Source: a virus
Strand: one strand, 5' to 3'
IMG/VR virus record: IMGVR_UViG_3300008108_000110
Location: 1-55,266 of that record
DNA length: 55,266 bases
Made by a program: the position numbers and the translations under genes. Positions 29,428-38,357 of the stretch are shown here, in pieces; position 1 is the first letter of the stretch, and each line of letters begins with the position of its first letter. A model generated the notes under the pieces. That model searched no databases. It was not told where the DNA came from and worked only from the letters and a program-made list of their open reading frames with translations.

Positions 29428-30540
29428 TTATTTATCCATATCAACTACGCCCCTACCTTTCATATATCCCCGAGTCCAGAACCCACCTCTAACATTTCTT
29501 AATTCTTGCAGTACTGTAGTATTTTCATCGTCTCTAATATCGATAATTCTACCTTCTTCAGAAGACTTTCTTGCTCCAATAACAGGAGTATATTCACCTC
29601 TCAATCCAGACAGTCTTCCATTAACTACCATTTTGGGAAAAGTGACAACTATTAAATTCGCCCTTTTAGTAATAGTCGGATCACCTTGAACAAAATAATT
29701 TACATTATCGTGTCCGTGCATAGACCCATATCTTTTACCAAATACAGACTTTTTCTTTAAACTGTTACTTCTAATTTTTCTAAAAATCCTTGTTTTTCCT
29801 TCATCTAATACTTTATTTTGCCATTCACCATTTACTAGATCTTCTCTAAATTTTTTAACTTCAGGATGGTTATAAATTGAATTTCCAGCAACGTTTCTAC
29901 TTATACCACCATATTGTTGGAAGTCCATTGCGGTATCGCCTTTTTTGTGTGAAATATAACATTTTTCTTCAGCATCATAATTTACTATAACAAAATCTGC
30001 CTTCTTTCCGGAAATTCCACCAACAAATCCGGCAGCATTTTTATAAATTTTATTTCCAAATTTAAGATCTACAGGTTGCCCACCACCAAGTTCTTGAATT
30101 TTTTGATTTATTTTTTTAATAACTTTTAATTCCTCTGCATATGATGATGTTCTTCTCAATGAACTATCTTTTTTGAATACATCATCTAATAGAGAATTCC
30201 AAATATTATAATCTTTTTGCTCTCTACCACTAGCAAACTTAAAACGAATTCTTATCTCTTTTTCTTTTCCTTCTGGTATTATTGAAGTTATTTTTATATT
30301 ACCAGTAAAAGTACTTTGAGGAAGTTTAGTAAAAACCCAATCCTTATTTTCTTTCAATTCAATATCAATCAAATATTGTTGAACCAATTCTTTAATGTCT
30401 TGTCTACTATCACATTCTAGAATTATTTCTTTAAAATCTCTTCTTGGATTATATTTTACTTCAACCTTATTATTATTAACTTTCTTATTATTAAATTTCT
30501 CATTAATTAATACAAATAATCTTCCAGAAGAATATGACAT
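29428..30540 (-). CDS. Hypothetical protein, possible nuclease-like core, 370 aa
   Basis: Basic N-terminal part of unknown fold; the core has KKADFVIVNYDAEEKCYISH followed by KKGDTAMDFQQYGGIS (about 179-214), where D182 and K199 in an Asp...SxK layout recall PD-(D/E)xK nucleases with Glu replaced by Ser. C-terminus WTRGYMKGRGVVDMDK is conserved-looking. It has its own terminator-plus-late-promoter cassette and lies before the capsid-targeted 196-aa gene. Family not established. Confidence 0.45.
   Translation of the reverse strand: MSYSSGRLFVLINEKFNNKKVNNNKVEVKYNPRRDFKEIILECDSRQDIKELVQQYLIDIELKENKDWVFTKLPQSTFTGNIKITSIIPEGKEKEIRIRFKFASGREQKDYNIWNSLLDDVFKKDSSLRRTSSYAEELKVIKKINQKIQELGGGQPVDLKFGNKIYKNAAGFVGGISGKKADFVIVNYDAEEKCYISHKKGDTAMDFQQYGGISRNVAGNSIYNHPEVKKFREDLVNGEWQNKVLDEGKTRIFRKIRSNSLKKKSVFGKRYGSMHGHDNVNYFVQGDPTITKRANLIVVTFPKMVVNGRLSGLRGEYTPVIGARKSSEEGRIIDIRDDENTTVLQELRNVRGGFWTRGYMKGRGVVDMDK
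29429..29435 (-). promoter_or_regulatory. Late-promoter-like motif ATAAATA
   Basis: 43 nt upstream of the 196-aa gene, overlapping the stop region of the 370-aa gene. Confidence 0.4.
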
Positions 30541-30549
30541 TTTTATTTG

Positions 30550-30556
30550 TATTTAT
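30550..30556 (-). promoter_or_regulatory. Late promoter AATAAATAC
   Basis: 10 nt upstream of the 370-aa gene ATG and directly after the T-run of the terminator. Confidence 0.6.
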
Positions 30557-30580
30557 TAAAAAACCTCCCGAAGGAGGTTT
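30557..30580 (-). terminator. Rho-independent terminator
   Basis: AAACCTCC/GGAGGTTT with UUCG-type loop and a T-run, ending the gp41-mazG unit. UUCG loops are very stable. Confidence 0.85.
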
Positions 30581-30583
30581 CAA

Positions 30584-30760
30584 TTAATCTTTTAGAATAG
30601 CACTAATACTATCATCAAGATCAGCAATCACTTCACGAAGTTCAAAGATACGAGGTGGAGTGCTTACAATATCACTTGTATATCCTTTTTGTGCCTCAAA
30701 AAGAACTTGACGGACTGCCGCAGCAGAACGAACATCCATTTCAATAGTTACTTTATTCAT
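30584..30760 (-). CDS. Small hypothetical protein, 58 aa
   Basis: MNKVTIEMDVRSAAAVRQVL then FEAQKGYTSDIVSTPPRIFE. Strong ribosome site GGAAGGAG and ATGA overlap with mazG. Soluble, mixed alpha/beta. No domain recognised; last gene of the helicase unit before a strong terminator. Confidence 0.7.
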   Translation of the reverse strand: MNKVTIEMDVRSAAAVRQVLFEAQKGYTSDIVSTPPRIFELREVIADLDDSISAILKD

Positions 30761-31161
30761 AGATCTCCTTCCTTACGATTTTCTGAACGTTCTATACTAA
30801 ATGCACCTTCAGGATATCGAGCACTTAGTTTCTCAAAGTTCATTTGAATGACTTCTTCAATAGAAATATCAAGTCCAAGACACGCTTGAGAAACATACCA
30901 CATAATGTCTCCAAGTTCACGCTTCAGGTGAAATAGATTCTCTTGATTAACTGGTTTACCTTGGAAAACGATCTTTTTTACAATCTCAGTAAACTCACCT
31001 GCTTCGGCAGACATTCCTACAGCAGCAGTAAGTAGTCGTTCAGTAGGAAATTCTTGTTCATGAAGTTCCATTAGACGATCAATGAATGGGGTATATTCCT
31101 TGCTTGGGTTTGATGTCGTTGCATTAACAAACTCAACGTACTTATTAAGATCAATAGTCAT
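30757..31161 (-). CDS. mazG: MazG-like nucleotide pyrophosphohydrolase
   Basis: 134 aa single-domain form. SAEAGEFTEIVKKIVF (about 51-66) provides the ExxE pair and HLKRELGDIMWYV (about 78-90) the ExxD pair of the all-alpha NTP pyrophosphatase superfamily. Known cyanophage auxiliary gene; proposed to degrade (p)ppGpp or dNTPs, disputed in the literature. Coupled to the 75-aa gene upstream by ATGA. Confidence 0.85.
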   Translation of the reverse strand: MTIDLNKYVEFVNATTSNPSKEYTPFIDRLMELHEQEFPTERLLTAAVGMSAEAGEFTEIVKKIVFQGKPVNQENLFHLKRELGDIMWYVSQACLGLDISIEEVIQMNFEKLSARYPEGAFSIERSENRKEGDL

Positions 31162-31385
31162 ACAATAAAAGGTTCTAATTCAGATTGGGGTAAAATTTGT
31201 TGTGCTGAAAGTTGAAAATCATCATCCAACCTTATATGAGAAACATTAACTGTCTCTGGATTAATGTGTCTAACCTGACGATAAGTTCTTTCTGAATCAA
31301 ATTCAACTAACATTATAGCATCTCGGATACTTGAACAATCGGCAATTTTTTTACCGTTCTTGTCAAATACCGAATAATAGTTCAA
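31158..31385 (-). CDS. Small hypothetical protein, 75 aa
   Basis: MNYYSVFDKNGKKIADCSSI then RDAIMLVEFDSERTYRQVRH. Compact beta-rich soluble protein without recognised domain. ATGA overlaps with gp41 upstream and mazG downstream. Confidence 0.65.
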   Translation of the reverse strand: MNYYSVFDKNGKKIADCSSIRDAIMLVEFDSERTYRQVRHINPETVNVSHIRLDDDFQLSAQQILPQSELEPFIV

Positions 31386-32758
31386 AACTTAAATCCCTCA
31401 AATGTTTTCTTTGGTTTTCTTTCTTCAAAATCATACTCTTCTTCTTGCTTGTTGTCAAGAATATCGTTTTGAGCAGATTGCTCGCAATCATAAAGTCTCA
31501 TCTTAGCGCGATCAATGCCAACTACAAAACGTTTATGAATAGTAGGATCATTATAGCGATTCTTAAGTTGCTTAACAAGAATCTGCCCAAGTTCTTCCAG
31601 TTCTTCCGTAGAAATAAGAGCAAACATTAGATCAGCAGTTGCAGGCAAACCAAACGATTCTGAAGTATCAGTCAGTTCCACATCAGAAGAACCATAACCA
31701 GAACGAGTAGTTTGAGTAGCACTCACGATAGGAACATTAAACTCCACAGCAAGACCACGAAGTTCTTCTGCAATTGCTTTTACAAAGGTATAGGAGTTGA
31801 TATTGCTATTTCCTTTATACCTTGAAGATGAACAGATATTCAAGTAATCAATAAAGATAATATCTGGTTTAAATGATTTCTTAAGAGCAAGTTCATTCAA
31901 AAGAGATTTGAAATGCCCAGAGTGTGCTGAAGCAGTTGGATACTCTTTAATAATCAAAGTGCCTTGAGTTTTCTTAGCAAGATTAGTGATCTTATTCTCA
32001 AACATTTGTTTTGGAAGATCGACAATATCTTGAATAGGCACATTCAAGAGATTTGCATCAATTCTTTCAGCAATGCGTTCTTCTGCCATTTCCAGCGTAA
32101 TGTACAGAACGTTCCGTCCTTGGAGCAACACGGAGCTAGCAAGGTGGCACATGAATAGAGACTTCCCGACACCTGTACCAGCAAGCGCGATATTAAGAGT
32201 CTTGTTAGGTAGACCACCTTTGGTGATTTTGTTAAAGTATTCAAGATCAAATTCAATTTTATCCTCCTTTTTGTGATACGATTCGTAACGTTGTTCATAG
32301 TCCTGAAGATAATCATGTCCAACGTGATTATCAAAACTTACAGCAAGAGCATCAGAAAGAATAGAAGGAATGATGTCACGATTCTTCTTTTCATCTTTTC
32401 CATCGGCAATATGAATAGATTCCATAAGTGCCAAATAAATGGCACGATCTCTACACCACTTTTCAGTAGTGTCAATCAACCAATTTTGCTCAACTACAAC
32501 ATCATCCAAACAAGAAATTAATTGAATAATTTCTTTGAATGTTTGCTCATTGATATCTGTTCGTTTTTCTATTTCAATAGAAAGAACTTCTTTTGTTGCT
32601 GGTTTATTATACTCTTGAATAAAATTAAGAATCTCTTCAAATACAATTTTTTGATTTGAATCTTGAAAATACTCGGATTTAATAAATGGTATTACTTTTC
32701 TAAAATATTCTTCATTATGTAACAGGTTTCTAAGAATTAGAAACTCAACTTTCTCCAT
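31382..32758 (-). CDS. 41: Replicative DNA helicase (T4 gp41 homologue)
   Basis: 458 aa. DnaB-type RecA core with Walker A LAGTGVGKS (about 191-199), Walker B IIFIDYLNI (about 302-310), and the H4-type QTTRSGYGSSDVELTDTSES. Unwinds DNA at the fork, loading gp61. Overlaps uvsX by 14 nt. Length is as expected for T4 gp41 (475 aa). Confidence 0.95.
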   Translation of the reverse strand: MEKVEFLILRNLLHNEEYFRKVIPFIKSEYFQDSNQKIVFEEILNFIQEYNKPATKEVLSIEIEKRTDINEQTFKEIIQLISCLDDVVVEQNWLIDTTEKWCRDRAIYLALMESIHIADGKDEKKNRDIIPSILSDALAVSFDNHVGHDYLQDYEQRYESYHKKEDKIEFDLEYFNKITKGGLPNKTLNIALAGTGVGKSLFMCHLASSVLLQGRNVLYITLEMAEERIAERIDANLLNVPIQDIVDLPKQMFENKITNLAKKTQGTLIIKEYPTASAHSGHFKSLLNELALKKSFKPDIIFIDYLNICSSSRYKGNSNINSYTFVKAIAEELRGLAVEFNVPIVSATQTTRSGYGSSDVELTDTSESFGLPATADLMFALISTEELEELGQILVKQLKNRYNDPTIHKRFVVGIDRAKMRLYDCEQSAQNDILDNKQEEEYDFEERKPKKTFEGFKF

Positions 32759-33752
32759 AACTAAATTCCTTACGTGCGATTTGATCCAACTGTTGCATCA
32801 CTTCTTCAGTGAAGTATTCTTTAGGATTTGCAAGAATCTGTTTTGCATAGATTTTCTTACCATCCATCTCATAGCGTCCTGCTACATTCTTCCAGAGTCC
32901 ACCAATCTCACCAAGTTCCAGAAGACCGTAGTAACGATCAAGACCGCGCTCATCATAATACAGACGGATCTCAACATCTTTATTCTCCTTACTCAAACGC
33001 GATTTAGCAGTCTTAGCCTTGATAATATTTCCGACCACTTCCGTTCCATCCTTTTCTTTTTTCTTGCTGAGATAGATGATCGTACTTGCTGCGTACTTGA
33101 GTCCAGAACCTCCGCCCATTTCTTTCGTTGGTACGTAAGCTCCGATGACATCGTATGTATGATTTGTGACAATGAGTGGAACATTTGCTTGACCTAGTTT
33201 AAGTGTGAGCATTCGAAATGCACCCTTAACAAGTTGCGATTTAGTCATATCACGAACTTGTTTATCATTGAGTGCGTCAGTAATTTCTTTCTCAGTAGAA
33301 AGCATCCCCAAAGAGTCTAGCACAAACATACAAGGTTTGCGTTCTCCTTCAGGTTTTTTTAAGTAAAGGTCTACTGCCTTGAGCGCCTTTCCACGAAACT
33401 CTTCGATAGTAACAACATTAACAACAACCAAGCGAGAAGTATCAATTCCACGGGATTCTACAAGTGACTTGGTAATAGCAGCTTCAGTATCAAAATAGAG
33501 ACAATACCCATCGGGATTGGTATCAAGAAAATTCTTAACAACGGCGAGGCTGAAGAAAGTTTTTCCAGTAGAAGACTCTCCAGCAATAGCAGTAATCTTA
33601 TTCCCAGATACACCGCCAAATACACTACCTGAAACCAGTGCATTAAAAATGTACGAACCTGTATCAACATACTTTTCAGTTTCATCAATATCCGCAGCAA
33701 GTTGTGTATACTCGCCACCAATTTCCTTTACAATATCTTTAAGAAAATCCAT
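32745..33752 (-). CDS. uvsX: UvsX RecA-like recombinase
   Basis: 335 aa. Walker A GESSTGKTF (about 57-65), Walker B CMFVLDSLGM (about 138-147), and a DNA-binding loop region around EMGGGSGLKYAAST. Catalyses strand exchange with UvsY (present at 52.8 kb). Shorter than T4 UvsX (391 aa), as in other cyanophages. Confidence 0.95.
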   Translation of the reverse strand: MDFLKDIVKEIGGEYTQLAADIDETEKYVDTGSYIFNALVSGSVFGGVSGNKITAIAGESSTGKTFFSLAVVKNFLDTNPDGYCLYFDTEAAITKSLVESRGIDTSRLVVVNVVTIEEFRGKALKAVDLYLKKPEGERKPCMFVLDSLGMLSTEKEITDALNDKQVRDMTKSQLVKGAFRMLTLKLGQANVPLIVTNHTYDVIGAYVPTKEMGGGSGLKYAASTIIYLSKKKEKDGTEVVGNIIKAKTAKSRLSKENKDVEIRLYYDERGLDRYYGLLELGEIGGLWKNVAGRYEMDGKKIYAKQILANPKEYFTEEVMQQLDQIARKEFSYGES

Positions 33753-33781
33753 AATACATACGCAATAGAACTAGTATAGCA

Positions 33782-36280
33782 TCAAGAGAAGAAAGATTCA
33801 AGAGATGCTGTTTTTTCAATTTGCCATCCAATAACATCCAAAATAGATTTAATTGGTTGAACAAAAGTTTTATCAAATTGTGTTTCGTAATCTACATAAC
33901 TATTCAATCCAAGTTCAGTTGGAAATTTTTGAATGAAAGTAATTACGTTTTCTCTTATTGGATTTGGCATTTTCAAATAACAATATTTGATCTTTTCTCC
34001 ATTTTTAATAAGAGAATACTTTTGAGTTAATTTTTTTTCTTTAATATAAAAATTATATAAAAGTGCCCCTCTAGAGTGAATCGGTGTCCCTTTAGAATAA
34101 ATTGAAGATGAAGATTTAAATTTATCTACATCCGATACAGTTCTCGGGAAAGAAATCTCCTCTGGGGTAAGATTATTAAATTGTTCTCTACACGATTCAA
34201 TAAATTTTATTACCGAATCTTCATCAGATCCCATAATTAATTCAAGAGTCGCTTTAATTTTTTTCCTACAAAATTCTGGTGTGGAAGACTTAATTGCCTC
34301 AATACCCATCATCTTAAGTTTTGGTTTTGTATATCGAACTCCTTCGGAATCCCAAACATTCAGAATATATCGCTTCTTAGCAATCCAAATTCCACGATCA
34401 GAAATATTCTCACGCTTCATTTGCATCTTCTGATCATATGCATTCACGTAGTCGGCCAATTCTTGGTAAGAACTTTCAATATATTTTTCAAGTTCCATTT
34501 TACAGACCTTATCAAGGAACGAAACAATGCTTTCAGTAGTTTTCTCTCGTTTTTTGAATATAATTTCAACCAAAGGACCCATATTAAGATAAATGGAATC
34601 AGTATCTGAAGCAATAACATAATCAACCTCTTGAGTTTTCAAAAGTTTGTTTAAGTATGTATTCATCTTATTTTCAATCCAACGAATAGCAACTTGACCA
34701 GAAAATGTAATTGCTTCTGCATTTGCTAATTTGTAGTAACGAAAATATTGATTACCAATAGCACCATAAGCGGAGTTCAAAGAAATCTTTTTTGCCATCT
34801 GGATATTATTGCAACGAGCAATCTCCTTTTCCAATTCTTTGGTAGGAGTTTTTTCATATGCTTTTTTTGCCTCAATCATTTTCTTTTTGAAAATGACTCG
34901 CTCATTATACATTTTTTCCATTAACTCTGGAAGAATTCCACGTTCGTCTTTGCGATACATGGCACCATTAGCACATACAGCATAATCTGAATACGATTCA
35001 AGATTAATCTGCTTCTCTAGAATTTTATCTACGGATACTGAAGGGTGACGTGTATCCATAAGAGTTTCTGGTGAGATGTTATACATCATAATCAGATGTG
35101 GATACAGTGAGTTCAAGTCAAAACTTACAACCCAATCGTAAATTCCAGGAATGGGCGCTTTTACATATGCACCTTTATATTTTTCATCTTTGGAGATTCC
35201 AGTTTCTTTTTCTGGAACAACAATGTTCTTTTTCCTCAGATAATTGTAGATGATAGTATCCCACATCCTAACTTGGAAAAATACATCCTCATAATTAACT
35301 TTTGCGTCATATGCCATAGTAATGGCAAGTTCAATCAATTTGATCTTATCCTCAATTCTATCAACGAGTTCTACGTCAATTTTATTATATTCTACAAAAG
35401 TATCCCAATCTTTAGTATAAAATTCCTTAAATGTATCATATTCAGTGTGATCAAGTTTCCTATCTCCAAGTTCCTCATACGCAACAGTATCAAGACGATA
35501 GTTTTCTGGATTTTTAAATGAATACTTTTTATAAAGATCAAGATAATCGAGAGTAGAAATACCAGAAAGTTCGTATGTGGTTTGAATTTCTCCACGAACT
35601 TCCGTCTGCTTTTCACGAATGAAATTCCAAGCAGTCAAACGCTTTGCAGATTTTTCTCCAAGAATCCTATTGATTCTCCTAACAATATATGGAATATCAT
35701 AAAATTCTACGTTCCATCCAGTGATAACTTCTGGAGTATTATTTGACCAATAATCCAAAAATGAATTTAAAAGATGTTGCTCATCGTTACACAAAATATA
35801 ACGATAGTTATCAAATTTCTTATTAAATGGTCTTGATCCCCAGGTAATAATTTCTTTAGTAGTATAATCTTGTATTGTAATAAGAAGAATTTCTTCATCA
35901 CAATTTTTTACATCAGGGAATCCGTTTTCTGATGCAACCTCAATATCAAGAGTAATTAATTTAATCTTACTAATGTCAAATTGGATTTCATCTTCAGGAT
36001 ATGTATCTGAAATGTATTGATAGATGGAGTTATCGTTACCATAAACATTAAATCCTTCTACATCTTTATACTTTTTAATAAACTCTCTAGTTTCTCTAAT
36101 AGTTCCAGGATTAATTGGTTTTACGTTATATGAATCTAGAGTTTTATATTCTGTTTTTTTATCTGTCTTCAGATATAGAGTTGGATGATATTGAATACGG
36201 TCTTTAAAGTGATTACCATTTTCGTATCCACGAACATAGATGTAATCACCAATCAATTTTACATTAGTGTACCAACGCAT
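33782..36280 (-). CDS. 43: DNA polymerase B (T4 gp43 homologue)
   Basis: 832 aa. Exonuclease motif ITLDIEVAS (about 109-117, DxE), motif A SFDLNSLYPHLIMMYN (about 390), motif B KKISLNSAYGAIGNQYFRYY (about 497), motif C IASDTDSIYLNM (about 562; catalytic DTD). C-terminal region ends KTASLESFFS, a clamp-binding-like tail (LxSFF). Replicates the phage genome with gp44/62/45. RegA, the translational repressor, is encoded just upstream. Confidence 0.97.
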   Translation of the reverse strand: MRWYTNVKLIGDYIYVRGYENGNHFKDRIQYHPTLYLKTDKKTEYKTLDSYNVKPINPGTIRETREFIKKYKDVEGFNVYGNDNSIYQYISDTYPEDEIQFDISKIKLITLDIEVASENGFPDVKNCDEEILLITIQDYTTKEIITWGSRPFNKKFDNYRYILCNDEQHLLNSFLDYWSNNTPEVITGWNVEFYDIPYIVRRINRILGEKSAKRLTAWNFIREKQTEVRGEIQTTYELSGISTLDYLDLYKKYSFKNPENYRLDTVAYEELGDRKLDHTEYDTFKEFYTKDWDTFVEYNKIDVELVDRIEDKIKLIELAITMAYDAKVNYEDVFFQVRMWDTIIYNYLRKKNIVVPEKETGISKDEKYKGAYVKAPIPGIYDWVVSFDLNSLYPHLIMMYNISPETLMDTRHPSVSVDKILEKQINLESYSDYAVCANGAMYRKDERGILPELMEKMYNERVIFKKKMIEAKKAYEKTPTKELEKEIARCNNIQMAKKISLNSAYGAIGNQYFRYYKLANAEAITFSGQVAIRWIENKMNTYLNKLLKTQEVDYVIASDTDSIYLNMGPLVEIIFKKREKTTESIVSFLDKVCKMELEKYIESSYQELADYVNAYDQKMQMKRENISDRGIWIAKKRYILNVWDSEGVRYTKPKLKMMGIEAIKSSTPEFCRKKIKATLELIMGSDEDSVIKFIESCREQFNNLTPEEISFPRTVSDVDKFKSSSSIYSKGTPIHSRGALLYNFYIKEKKLTQKYSLIKNGEKIKYCYLKMPNPIRENVITFIQKFPTELGLNSYVDYETQFDKTFVQPIKSILDVIGWQIEKTASLESFFS

Positions 36281-36549
36281 TACTTAATAAGTGCCTCGTA
36301 TTTTTCAATAAGTGTAGGTTTGGGATCTGCAATTGTTAAAATTTTATCTGAATGAATCATATAATCCTTCTGACTTGTATAACTGATCATCCAAGGTTCC
36401 ATTGTAATTGATGCACTTTCATTTTTTGAATCAATTAAAAGGTATGGATCAATTAATTTACAGTCGGGTTCTCCTAATTCAGATTGAACTTCTTCAATTT
36501 TCGAGATTAAAAGTTCCTTCGTACAGAGATGAATTATTTTTATCATCAT
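36280..36549 (-). CDS. Small-barrel-like hypothetical protein A, 89 aa
   Basis: MMIKIIHLCTKELLISKIEE, then CKLIDPYLL, MEPWMISYT and KILTIADPKPTLIEKYEALI. Same ordered pattern (strand with GE/KE-type turn, PC/PY, PW, ITxxxP, Y) as the 116-aa neighbour and the 129-aa gene at 50.9 kb, so probably a paralogous family. Overlaps the neighbour by 56 nt and abuts gp43. Confidence 0.6.
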   Translation of the reverse strand: MMIKIIHLCTKELLISKIEEVQSELGEPDCKLIDPYLLIDSKNESASITMEPWMISYTSQKDYMIHSDKILTIADPKPTLIEKYEALIK

Positions 36550-36844
36550 TTGTGTCCTCTTTTTTTAAGATGTCATTTATATAGAGAGATTGCAATTTTT
36601 CAATTGGATCAACTAAAGTAATAACCCAATCTAAAGTAACTGGAACTTTAGTATCTGAAGAAAGTGGTATCCAAGAAGACAGAGAAATTTCAAATGAAGA
36701 TGTATCACCTTCCGTATTTTTTCTCAATTTTACTGTGCAAGGTTTATTGAAAAAATATCCTACTACCCTGCCATCAATAACCATTTCTTGAACGTCAGAT
36801 ATAACGTCTTCTCCAGATTTAAGTAAAGCTAATTTTATGGTCAT
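36494..36844 (-). CDS. Small-barrel-like hypothetical protein B, 116 aa
   Basis: MTIKLALLKSGEDVISDVQE, GYFFNKPCTVKL, SLSSWIPLSSDTKVPVTLDW then VITLVDPIEKLQSLY. Beta-rich; the KxxSGExxxxxV start recalls Sm-like barrels, but this is only pattern. Has its own promoter fused to the Hsp20 terminator. Confidence 0.6.
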   Translation of the reverse strand: MTIKLALLKSGEDVISDVQEMVIDGRVVGYFFNKPCTVKLRKNTEGDTSSFEISLSSWIPLSSDTKVPVTLDWVITLVDPIEKLQSLYINDILKKEDTNDDKNNSSLYEGTFNLEN

Positions 36845-36866
36845 TGCTACTATTCATTTCATTAAA

Positions 36867-36895
36867 AGTTTAGCAAGAAAAATGGGAGGCGTCAA
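36867..36895 (-). promoter_or_regulatory. Promoter fused to terminator
   Basis: TTGACG (36890-36895), 17 nt, TAAACT (36867-36872), minus strand. The -35 is formed by the 3' arm of the Hsp20 terminator hairpin. Start 20-25 nt before the 116-aa gene. Confidence 0.55.
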
Positions 36896-36917
36896 CTGGA
36901 TTTTGCCAGTTGCCTCC
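36884..36917 (-). terminator. Rho-independent terminator after hsp20
   Basis: Long stem GGGAGGCAACTGG with GACGCCTCCC and CCAGTT (small internal loop), followed by ATTTTTCTT on the minus strand. Confidence 0.75.
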
Positions 36918-36942
36918 CTGCGCCGACGATATTCAGATCTAT

Positions 36943-37383
36943 TTATAGATAGTCCTTACGCTTATGATGGTCTGGAACAATCCTACCGAGAGTAATATTC
37001 AAAAGCCCATCCTCAAAAGTAACTGATCTAACTTCCGTATCATCAGAGAGCGTCCACGCTCTCTTAAAGCTCCGTTGAGCCAAACCTTTGTGGAGATAGT
37101 TGGACTCCGTTTCTTTATCTTCTTTTTGGCCCTCCACAAAGAGTTTTCCATCTTGCGTGTAGACATAAACCTCCTTCTTTTTAAATCCAGCAAGAGCAAG
37201 TTCAAGTCTTGATTCCACATTACTGACTTGAACGAGGTTATATGGTGGATAGTTTGTAGTGGTTTCGTGCAGATGGAAAAGGCGATCAAAATACTCATCC
37301 ATTCCAATACTATATTTGTTGATCCTCTCCATCAAAGCAGGAAGATCAGCAGAATTAAACCTTGATGTTGCAAGATTAGTCAT
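36943..37383 (-). CDS. Small heat-shock protein Hsp20 (alpha-crystallin)
   Basis: 146 aa. Alpha-crystallin domain at about 47-140: YNLVQVSNVESRLELALAGF, KKEVYVYTQDGKLFVEGQKE, FKRAWTLSDDTEVRSVTFED and the C-terminal GLLNITL signature. ATP-independent chaperone; a common cyanophage gene. Preceded by a terminator and an isolated TATAAT at 37444-37449, with a 60-nt leader. Confidence 0.9.
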   Translation of the reverse strand: MTNLATSRFNSADLPALMERINKYSIGMDEYFDRLFHLHETTTNYPPYNLVQVSNVESRLELALAGFKKKEVYVYTQDGKLFVEGQKEDKETESNYLHKGLAQRSFKRAWTLSDDTEVRSVTFEDGLLNITLGRIVPDHHKRKDYL

Positions 37384-37443
37384 TATTGTAGCTCCTTTAA
37401 AAGCGAGTTTGTGTTGTGTGGACCCTTACGGCATCCATTACTA

Positions 37444-37449
37444 ATTATA
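37444..37449 (-). promoter_or_regulatory. Perfect -10 element upstream of hsp20
   Basis: Minus-strand TATAAT just behind the regA terminator T-run, no clear TTGACA at 17 nt. Similar layout to the glycan operon promoter. Confidence 0.45.
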
Positions 37450-37457
37450 CAAGAAAC

Positions 37458-37493
37458 GAAAAAGAGAGGAGCGGTAAAAACCGAACCTCTCTT
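37458..37493 (-). terminator. Rho-independent terminator after regA
   Basis: AGAGAGG/CCTCTCT outer stem and CGGT/ACCG inner stem with T-run on the minus strand. A second hairpin (GAGACC/GGTCTC, 37516-37535) lies between it and regA without T-run. Confidence 0.8.
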
Positions 37494-37542
37494 TAGGGTG
37501 TTCCGACTTTCGTAGAGACCGCACGAAAGGTCTCATACTTAT

Positions 37543-37983
37543 TTATTCAGATTCTTGAACTTTCTTTTTAGCACCAATATTATATTTCTGTTCGAGTTCC
37601 CAATCAGATTTTTCTTTATATGCAATCACTTTAATTTGATTGAGTGGAGCAATATCGGAAATTTTATCTTGATTTACAACAGTAACCAGTCCCCAATCTG
37701 CGAGGAGACGAATAATTCGGTTACGTCTTTGAACATCATTTACAGTAAGATTAGCGTGTTTGCCATCTAAAGCAAAGAGTTCTTTAAAATGAGTAATATA
37801 ATATCTTCCTTGTTTATGAAGAATATGAGCACTTTGATAGAGCTTTTTCTCTTTTCTTGATGCTACTCCGATGCGAGTCAAAGTTTCACGAACTTTCAAA
37901 AAATCATCGGGCTCATTCAGAATGACCTCCACCATCATATCGGGAGACCAATTTACTTGTGGTTCAATTGTTTGGTTAGTCAT
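37543..37983 (-). CDS. regA: RegA translational repressor
   Basis: 146 aa. VEVILNEPDDFLKVRETLTR IGVASRK and YQSAHILHKQGRYYITHFKE match T4 RegA (122 aa) which binds start regions of early mRNAs, including its own and gp44/45. ATGA overlap with gp62 keeps the T4 order 62-regA-43. C-terminal tail is longer than in T4. Confidence 0.9.
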   Translation of the reverse strand: MTNQTIEPQVNWSPDMMVEVILNEPDDFLKVRETLTRIGVASRKEKKLYQSAHILHKQGRYYITHFKELFALDGKHANLTVNDVQRRNRIIRLLADWGLVTVVNQDKISDIAPLNQIKVIAYKEKSDWELEQKYNIGAKKKVQESE

Positions 37984-38357
37984 TTCGTTCCGCCAGTTTC
38001 AAGTCTTTGTTTTATAAAATTTAGTTGTGTTTTATTTAGTATTTTCAAAGCCTGAAATGCTTTCTCATTACTATAACCATAGTATTGTTTAACGCATTCT
38101 AAATCTTTGACTTTATCTTTTCGGATCCAGGGAGAAAATCTCTTTCGTTTCCTAAGACTATTTAGATAAAACAAATATTGCATATCTTTATCTAAATGAG
38201 AATTCATATTCATTTCATTCGCAAAAAGAATACAATCGATGTGACCAGATAAACAACGATTAATAACATACGGAGCATATTCTCTAATCGTTGATGGATC
38301 TTCTATCAAATTTTCTTTTGTCAAATTAATCGAGTTTAACCAATCCTTCAATTCCAT
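37980..38357 (-). CDS. 62: Clamp loader small subunit (T4 gp62 homologue)
   Basis: 125 aa from MELKDWLNSINLTKENLIED at 38357. An upstream extension of the frame to 38438 would lie deeper inside the dam gene and is not family-like. EYAPYVINRCLSGHIDCILF and DMQYLFYLNSLRKRKRFSPW match gp62. With four gp44 subunits it loads gp45 on DNA. Overlaps dam by about 32 nt. Shorter than T4 gp62 (187 aa), as in cyanophages. Confidence 0.85.
   Translation of the reverse strand: MELKDWLNSINLTKENLIEDPSTIREYAPYVINRCLSGHIDCILFANEMNMNSHLDKDMQYLFYLNSLRKRKRFSPWIRKDKVKDLECVKQYYGYSNEKAFQALKILNKTQLNFIKQRLETGGTK

Noticed and set aside
36940-36946. ATAAATA motifs at 36940 and 37540
   Set aside because: They lie about 95 and 155 nt from the next start codon inside gene ends and before terminators, so they are not listed as late promoters.
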